DNA from: an uncultured Rhodopila sp.
GTDB taxonomy: Bacteria > Pseudomonadota > Alphaproteobacteria > Acetobacterales > Acetobacteraceae
Reading direction: 5' to 3'
NCBI RefSeq assembly: GCF_903915725.1
Contig: NZ_CAIWTY010000106.1
Location: forward strand, 62,001-126,000
Length of the DNA: 64,000 nt
Every line of letters starts with the position of its first letter. Within the stretch, counting starts at the first letter, position 1. This document shows positions 59,145 to 64,000 of this stretch, piece after piece. Under the pieces are notes generated by a model. It made no database searches and was not told where the DNA came from. It saw only the letters and a program-made list of their open reading frames with translations. The translations under genes were made by a program, and so were the position numbers.

Positions 59145-59173
59145 ATAATAGTATTGGAATACCGGATTGGCAA
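59145..59173 (-). promoter_or_regulatory. Promoter of had-oah-dch-bcrCBAD
   Basis: On the minus strand TTGCCA (59173-59168), 17-base spacer, TATTAT (59150-59145), five of six bases matching consensus in each box, 40 bases before the had ATG. An imperfect palindrome, GGTAT (59142-59146) with ATACC (59159-59163), overlaps the -10 and spacer: a candidate operator. Confidence 0.65.
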
Positions 59174-59207
59174 GCCCTGTCCAGGCCGATCCGATCCCTC
59201 TCCGGCG

Positions 59208-59244
59208 AAGGCGTGGATGGCGGGCCTGCGCCCGCCATGACGGG
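59208..59244. repeat. Dispersed palindrome, copy 7 (right half only)
   Basis: AAGGCGTGGAT, then the local hairpin GGCGGGC-CTGC-GCCCGCC ending ATGACGGG: the same right half as in copy 3 (43114-43204), without a left half. It starts a few bases past the hcrB stop, between hcrB and the had promoter. Confidence 0.8.
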
Positions 59245-59250
59245 GGGGCG

Positions 59251-60225
59251 TCATGCCTCGCCCCACAGGTCGTCCACCAGCTTGCGGGCCATCGCCTGAA
59301 TCACCCGCCGCCGGTAGGCCGGACCAACGATCGTCGTGCGCAGGACGCTCGATTTCTTGCGCAGATGCTGAGCCACAACCGCCGCGGCATCGGCATCCCA
59401 CCTGCGTCCGATCACCTCCGCCGCGTCCACGGCGAGCGGCGCGGAGTTGGTACCGGTGATCGCCATTCGGAAACCGGCGATCACATCCCCGTCCCGCTGC
59501 ATCGCCGCCGCGACGCCGGCCAGCGGGAAGTCGATGGCGTCGCGGATGCGCACTTTTCGATAGGCCGCGCGCCAGCCGGGCAGCGGCGGCAACACTATCA
59601 CCGCCAGCACCTCGCCCGCCGCCAAAGTCAGATGCGAGGCGCCGGTCTCGCGATATAAATCGCAGACCTTCACCCGCCGCGCACCGTCAGGCCCGACCAG
59701 CAGAGCCTCGGCATCCAGCACCATCAGTACCGGTGCGATGTCGCCGTGATAGGTCGCGTAGCAGCGGTCGCTTTTCGCAACGACCTGGCACTTGTCGCCT
59801 TCTTTCTTGAGGCAGAAGCTGTTGGCTTCCCGCCACCATTGGCTCTGGTTGTAGAAGACGCAGCGTGTGTCCTGACACAGATTGCCGCCCAGGGTCGCCG
59901 CCGCCCGGTGAGTCGGTCCCGCCACCGCCAGCGCCGCCTCCACCAACGCCGGATACGCCGCCATCACGTCCGGATGCCGCGCAAGGTCCGCCAGCGTGAC
60001 CCCGGCGCCGATCCACAGCGACTCCCCGTTCCGCCGGATCGACCCCATATCGGCCACGCCGGTCAGGTCGATCAGCGCCGCCGGCTCGCCCAGCCCGCGC
60101 CGCAGATTGACCAGCAGATCGGTTCCCCCGGCCAGGAAGCGCGCACCCTCCGACGCGGCCTTCAGCCGCACCGCTTCGTCCAGCGTCGCCGGGCGGTGCA
60201 CCCGGACATCCGGCAGCAGGTTCAT
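59251..60225 (-). CDS. hcrB: 4-hydroxybenzoyl-CoA reductase, FAD and [4Fe-4S] subunit
   Basis: 324 residues of the molybdenum hydroxylase FAD subunit family: [20 protein letters not shown] and [18 protein letters not shown]. It contains the extra loop found only in 4-hydroxybenzoyl-CoA reductases, with Cys122, Cys138, Cys146 and Cys155 (spacing 16, 8, 9) ligating a [4Fe-4S] cluster; these numbers coincide with those I recall for Thauera HcrB. The ATG at 60225 overlaps the hcrA stop (ATGA). Confidence 0.95.
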   Translation of the reverse strand: MNLLPDVRVHRPATLDEAVRLKAASEGARFLAGGTDLLVNLRRGLGEPAALIDLTGVADMGSIRRNGESLWIGAGVTLADLARHPDVMAAYPALVEAALAVAGPTHRAAATLGGNLCQDTRCVFYNQSQWWREANSFCLKKEGDKCQVVAKSDRCYATYHGDIAPVLMVLDAEALLVGPDGARRVKVCDLYRETGASHLTLAAGEVLAVIVLPPLPGWRAAYRKVRIRDAIDFPLAGVAAAMQRDGDVIAGFRMAITGTNSAPLAVDAAEVIGRRWDADAAAVVAQHLRKKSSVLRTTIVGPAYRRRVIQAMARKLVDDLWGEA

Positions 60226-62540
60226 GACCGCCTCCGATCTTTGGCGTCGAGCCATTCAGCGATGCGATCCGGCGTCAGCGGCAAAGCGTCGGGGCGAATG
60301 CCGATGGCCTCATGCACCGCGTCCATCACGGCGGGCAGGAAGCCGGCGAGCATGCCTTCGCTCGCCTCCTTCGCCCCATACGGCCCGTTCGGGTCGATGC
60401 TTTCGACGATGAAGACCTTGATATCCGGGCTTTCCGCCATCGTCGGCACCCGGTAGTCGAGGATGTTGGCGTGCAGCATGCGGCCCTGGTCGAAGCGGGT
60501 TTCCTCCGACATCGCCTGTCCCATGCCCATCCACACCGCGCCCTGGATCTGGCCTTCCACCGCCAGCGGATTGATGGCTCGGCCGACATCGACTGCCACC
60601 CAGACCTTCTCCGCGGTCACCTTGCCGGTGATCTCGTCCACCGAGCATTCCACGACCTGCGCGGCGTAGCAGAACCCCATGGTGGCGCCGATGGCGCTGC
60701 CGCGGACCTTCTTGTCGCCCATGAATTCCTGCGGGCTGGTGAAGGTGCCCTTCACCGTGATGGGTCCGGTATCGATCAGCGCCGCCTTCACCACGTCGGA
60801 GAACGGCAGGCCCGGGTCCTGGCCGGCGACGCGGAAGAACTCGCCCTCGCACTCGATCGCGTCCAGTGGGGCGTCCAGCTTCTTCGCCGCCGCTTCCACC
60901 AGGATCCGCTTCAGGTCCTGCGCCGCCGCCACCGCCGCATTGCCGACCATGAAGGTGACGCGGGAGGAGTAGGAGCCGTTGTCTTTCGGGGTCAAGGCGC
61001 TGTCGGCGGAGATCACCCTCAGCCGGTGCCAGTCCACGCCCAGCACCTCCGCCACCATCTGCGCCGCCATGGTGTTGGATCCCTGTCCGATATCCGCGGC
61101 GCCGGTCAGCACGGTGATGCCGGCGTCGAAATCCACCCGCAGATTGACGGTGGCGTGCGGCTCGCCGGTCCAGTGCTTCGGCGTGGTGGTGCCGGAGACG
61201 AAATGCGAGCAGGCCAGCCCCAGGCCCCTGCCCTTCGGCAATTTGCCGCGGCGTTCCGCCCAGCCGGACGCGGCCATGACGGCGTCCAGGCATTCCGGCA
61301 GCCCGTAGCTCATGACCCGCTGGGCGTAGGCGGTGATGTGCGGGATCTCGCGCAGCAGGTTGATGCGGCGTACGGCGAAGGCGTCGAGCCCGAGCTCCTC
61401 GGCCATCTCGTTCATCAGCGCCTCGAAAGCGGCGCGCGGATCGACGGTGCCATGGCCGCGCTGGGCGCCGCAGGGCGGGGTGTTGGTATAGACGCGCCAG
61501 CCGTCATGCTTGATGGCGGGCAGGTCGTAGATGCCGTGCAGCAGCGCGCCGGTATAGAGGATCGTAATGATGCCGTAGCTGGCATAGGCCCCGCCGCGCT
61601 GGGTGGCCTTCAGGTGGCAGGCGGTCAGCTTGCCGTCGCGGGTCATTCCCAGCTTGACGGTGATTTCGGTTTCCGGACGGCCGCGATGCGCCAGGAACGT
61701 TTCTTCGCGGGTTTGCAGCATCCGCACGGTGCCCGCTGCCTTGCGGGCGAGCATAGCGGCGATGATCTCAAAGTGCAGACATTCCGTGCGGGCGCCGAAG
61801 CCGCCGCCGACGAACGGCTTGATGACGCGGATATGGCTTTCTTCCATCTCCAGGCACTTCGCCACGTTCAGTTGGACGTAGTACGGCACCTGGGTGGTGG
61901 TGTGCAGCGTCAGGTGGCCGCGTTCGGGGTCGTATTCGGCCAGCGTGGCGTTCGGCTCGATATGGACGTGGTTAACCTCGGCGAACTGGAAGGTCTTTTC
62001 GCGCACCAGATCCGCCGCCGCGAACCCGGCTTCGGCGTCACCGAATTCGTTGTGCACCTCACGCAGGATATTGTTCGGCTTCTCCGCGTGGATCGGCTCC
62101 GCGCCGGGGGCCATGGCCTTTTTGACTTCGAAATAGGCGGGCAGCGGTTCGTATTCGACGCGGATCAGCTTGATCGCGGCGGCCGCAGTTGCTTCGTCGA
62201 TCGCCGCAACGGCGGCCACCGGGTCGCCGCGGTAGCGCACCTTCTCGCGCGCCAGCGGAAATTCATTTTCCGATATCGGCAACACGCCGAACGGGGTTTT
62301 GCAGTCGGCGCCGGTGCAGACGGCGACAACACCTTCCAACGCCTCCGCCGCAGACGTGTCGATAGAGAGTACCCGGGCGTGCGGCAGCGGCGAGCGCAGT
62401 ATCCTGCCGCACAACGCCCCCGGCGCGGCCAGATCTGCCGTGTATTTCGCCTTGCCGGTCACCTTCTCGACGCCGTCGATCAGAGGAGTGCGGACGCCAA
62501 CCGATCCGATACCGCGCCGTTTCAAATCGTGAATGCTCAT
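60222..62540 (-). CDS. hcrA: 4-hydroxybenzoyl-CoA reductase, molybdenum subunit
   Basis: 772-residue xanthine oxidase-family subunit that binds molybdopterin cytosine dinucleotide and removes the para hydroxyl of 4-hydroxybenzoyl-CoA reductively, giving benzoyl-CoA. Segments: [32 protein letters not shown], the molybdenum-pocket regions [20 protein letters not shown] and [15 protein letters not shown], and the C-terminal [10 protein letters not shown] with the conserved glutamate. It overlaps both neighbours by ATGA in the order hcrC-hcrA-hcrB. Confidence 0.94.
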   Translation of the reverse strand: MSIHDLKRRGIGSVGVRTPLIDGVEKVTGKAKYTADLAAPGALCGRILRSPLPHARVLSIDTSAAEALEGVVAVCTGADCKTPFGVLPISENEFPLAREKVRYRGDPVAAVAAIDEATAAAAIKLIRVEYEPLPAYFEVKKAMAPGAEPIHAEKPNNILREVHNEFGDAEAGFAAADLVREKTFQFAEVNHVHIEPNATLAEYDPERGHLTLHTTTQVPYYVQLNVAKCLEMEESHIRVIKPFVGGGFGARTECLHFEIIAAMLARKAAGTVRMLQTREETFLAHRGRPETEITVKLGMTRDGKLTACHLKATQRGGAYASYGIITILYTGALLHGIYDLPAIKHDGWRVYTNTPPCGAQRGHGTVDPRAAFEALMNEMAEELGLDAFAVRRINLLREIPHITAYAQRVMSYGLPECLDAVMAASGWAERRGKLPKGRGLGLACSHFVSGTTTPKHWTGEPHATVNLRVDFDAGITVLTGAADIGQGSNTMAAQMVAEVLGVDWHRLRVISADSALTPKDNGSYSSRVTFMVGNAAVAAAQDLKRILVEAAAKKLDAPLDAIECEGEFFRVAGQDPGLPFSDVVKAALIDTGPITVKGTFTSPQEFMGDKKVRGSAIGATMGFCYAAQVVECSVDEITGKVTAEKVWVAVDVGRAINPLAVEGQIQGAVWMGMGQAMSEETRFDQGRMLHANILDYRVPTMAESPDIKVFIVESIDPNGPYGAKEASEGMLAGFLPAVMDAVHEAIGIRPDALPLTPDRIAEWLDAKDRRRS

Positions 62541-62995
62541 CCTGCCGCGGCCTCCACTGATTCGATGATTTTGACGTAGCCGGTGCAGCGGCACAGGTTG
62601 CCGGCGAGCGCCGCCTTAATCTCCTCGCGGCCCGGGTTCGGATTGCGCCGCAGCAGGGCTTCCGCCGCCATGATCATGCCGGGAGTGCAAAAGCCGCACT
62701 GGGTGCCGAGCTTTTCGTGGAACGCCTGCTGCAGCCGGGTGATGCGGCCGCCTTTGGCCAGGCCCTCGACGGTTTCGACGCGGCGGCCCTGCATCTGGAC
62801 CGCGAGCGTGGAGCAGGCGAGCCGCGGCTGGTCGTCCACGAGGACCGTACAGGCGCCGCACTCGCCGCCGTCGCAGCCTTGTTTAGTGCCGGTCAGACCG
62901 AGCTGCTCGCGCAGGTAGTCGAGGAGCAGCATGGTGTCGGGAACGAGGTCTTCCCGGCGGCGGCCGTTCACGGTCAGGGTGAGGATGGATTTCAT
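62537..62995 (-). CDS. hcrC: 4-hydroxybenzoyl-CoA reductase, [2Fe-2S] subunit
   Basis: 152 residues with two [2Fe-2S] clusters: the plant ferredoxin-type set in [18 protein letters not shown] and [10 protein letters not shown], and the second set in [13 protein letters not shown] and [13 protein letters not shown]. The ATG at 62995 is chosen; the open frame upstream runs through a palindromic repeat and is not coding. First gene of hcrCAB. Confidence 0.95.
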   Translation of the reverse strand: MKSILTLTVNGRRREDLVPDTMLLLDYLREQLGLTGTKQGCDGGECGACTVLVDDQPRLACSTLAVQMQGRRVETVEGLAKGGRITRLQQAFHEKLGTQCGFCTPGMIMAAEALLRRNPNPGREEIKAALAGNLCRCTGYVKIIESVEAAAG

Positions 62996-63029
62996 GGAGT
63001 GGTTCCCGCTGCACGGTCTCGTCCTTTGT

Positions 63030-63118
63030 GTCGTGGCCGGGCTTGGCCCGGCCATCCACGACTTTGCCGCCCCAAACACCGCAAGTCGTGGGTGGCCGGG
63101 CCAAGCCCGGCCATGACA
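63030..63118. repeat. Dispersed bipartite palindrome, copy 8
   Basis: GTCGTGGCCGGG-CTTG-GCCCGGCCAT, CCACGACTT, 18-base centre, AAGTCGTGGGTGGCCGGGC, CAAG, CCCGGCCATGACAC. Two local hairpins also pair with each other. The inner core is CCACGACTT rather than CCACGCCTT, changed compensatorily on both sides, which argues for conserved base pairing. Lies between the aryl-CoA ligase and hcrC. Confidence 0.85.
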
Positions 63119-63194
63119 CTGAAGCAACGACCGTGCCACTGCCCCCTTAGGGCAGCACCGACCACCGGAGCGGGAACGCCATGCTTCATCCTCC

Positions 63195-64000
63195 TCATCC
63201 CGGTGTCACGGCCATGTGCCGCTGGCGCAGCACGAATCGCTGGATCTTCCCCGTCGCGGTCTTCGGCAGATCCGGCACCACCTGCACCCAGCGCGGGAAC
63301 TTGTATGGCGCCAGCCGCGTCCGGCAGTGCCGCACCAGATCGGCCTCCAACCCCTCCGGCACTTCCTGAACCGGCACTTTCGGCACGATCCAGGCTTCCG
63401 GCTTGACCAGCCCGTCGGCATCCTCGCGGCCGATGACCGCGGCTTCCAGGACGTCGGGGTGCTCGATCAGCGCCGCCTCGATCTCGGCCGGCGAGCACCA
63501 GATGCCGCCCACCTTCAGCATGTCGCCGCTGCGCCCGCTATAGGCGAACGTCCCGTCCGGGTTGGCGCGATAGGTGTCGCCGGTGTCGAACCAGCCATCC
63601 TCCAGCGTCGGTCTTGGATTGTGCCAGTAATATTTGGCGATGGAATCGCCGCTCAGTAGCAGCCGTCCGGGCGTGCCAACCGGCACGTCATGGCCGTCGT
63701 CATCGACCACCCTCACGGCGTAGCCGGCCACCACGCGCCCGCTGGCACCCGGCGTCACGTCGCCCGGGCGGTTGGCGATGTACATGTGCCCCGCCTCGGT
63801 CGACCCGATGGCATCGAGGATGTCGATCCCCGTCAGCCGCTTCCAACCCTCATACAGATGCGCCGGCAGCGCCTCCCCGGCGGAAACGCAATACCGCACC
63901 GAGGACAAATCGGCCTGATGATGCTGCAGTTCGGCGATCTGACGGGCGTACAGTGTCGGAACGCCGAAGAACAGAGTCGGGCGGAAGCGCTCGATCGCAG
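63195..64000 (-). CDS. Aryl-CoA ligase (benzoate or 4-hydroxybenzoate), partial
   Basis: The frame stays open to the right edge, giving about 268 C-terminal residues of an acyl-adenylate-forming enzyme. Visible: LFFGVPTLYARQIAELQ, VRYCVSAGEALPAHLYEGWK, GIDILDAIGSTEAGHMYIA, GWFDTGDTYRANPDGTFAYS, RSGDMLKVGGIWCSPAEIE and the C-terminal lysine in PKTATGKIQRFVLR. This is the benzoate-CoA ligase group (BclA/BadA/HbaA). Upstream of hcrCAB it would supply the CoA substrate. Which acid it prefers cannot be read from this part. Confidence 0.9.
   Translation of the reverse strand, partial: AIERFRPTLFFGVPTLYARQIAELQHHQADLSSVRYCVSAGEALPAHLYEGWKRLTGIDILDAIGSTEAGHMYIANRPGDVTPGASGRVVAGYAVRVVDDDGHDVPVGTPGRLLLSGDSIAKYYWHNPRPTLEDGWFDTGDTYRANPDGTFAYSGRSGDMLKVGGIWCSPAEIEAALIEHPDVLEAAVIGREDADGLVKPEAWIVPKVPVQEVPEGLEADLVRHCRTRLAPYKFPRWVQVVPDLPKTATGKIQRFVLRQRHMAVTPG

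Noticed and set aside
59143-59149. TATAAT on the plus strand as a rightward promoter
   Set aside because: No plus-strand gene follows; the same bases form the -10 of the leftward had promoter.
60312-62579. Plus-strand open frame of 755 codons
   Set aside because: Mirror of hcrA; no motif and shadow composition.
59251-62995. Xanthine dehydrogenase or carbon monoxide dehydrogenase
   Set aside because: The extra four-cysteine loop in the FAD subunit and the benzoyl-CoA gene context are specific to 4-hydroxybenzoyl-CoA reductase.

Overview
The window is high-GC, almost fully coding DNA from an alphaproteobacterium. The organisation (rplU-rpmA-obgE-proB, serC-serA, LpxI-type lipid A enzyme, DinJ/YafQ and PIN-type toxin modules, many small conserved proteins) and the metabolism fit the order Rhodospirillales, possibly Acetobacteraceae. 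That placement is inference from gene style, not a phylogeny. No tRNA, rRNA, CRISPR array or transposase gene was seen.

Layout. 1-8.5 kb: translation and GTPase genes (rplU, rpmA, obgE, proB), a DinJ/YafQ-type toxin-antitoxin pair, a frameshifted membrane protein and the serine pathway pair serC-serA. 8.5-32 kb: a mosaic of cyanase, a marR-emrAB efflux operon, an orphan Flp pilin, an atypical CodA-like amidohydrolase, a GH1 phospho-glycosidase-like enzyme, a DsbA-family protein, a gamma-glutamyltransferase-like lipoprotein, an aminotransferase followed by a Phd/PIN toxin-antitoxin module and a truncated second copy of that aminotransferase, a patatin, a Crp-type regulator, rsmB, gloA, lpxI and gltA. 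32-45 kb: central C3/C4 metabolism, with an acetamidase/formamidase, meaB-mutB-mutA (methylmalonyl-CoA mutase), an E. coli-type quinol:fumarate reductase frdABCD and GTP-dependent PEP carboxykinase. 45-51 kb: a complete pstSCAB-phoU-phoB phosphate operon behind a four-half-site Pho box. 51.5-64 kb: a contiguous minus-strand cluster for anaerobic aromatic degradation.

The anaerobic cluster is the centrepiece. In transcription order it reads aryl-CoA ligase (cut by the right edge), hcrC-hcrA-hcrB (4-hydroxybenzoyl-CoA reductase), then had-oah-dch-bcrC-bcrB-bcrA-bcrD. Together these would activate (4-hydroxy)benzoate to its CoA ester, remove the para hydroxyl, reduce the ring with the ATP-dependent class I benzoyl-CoA reductase, and carry the dienoyl-CoA through hydratase, dehydrogenase and ring-opening hydrolase to 3-hydroxypimelyl-CoA, as in Thauera and Magnetospirillum. 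Most genes are coupled by ATGA overlaps. With fumarate reductase, methylmalonyl-CoA mutase and PEP carboxykinase nearby, the window describes a facultative anaerobe.

A second theme is a dispersed family of bipartite palindromes (at least eight copies, all between genes, mostly at operon ends) built from a GTCATGG..CCATCCACGCCTT core. They resemble bacterial interspersed mosaic (REP-like) elements.
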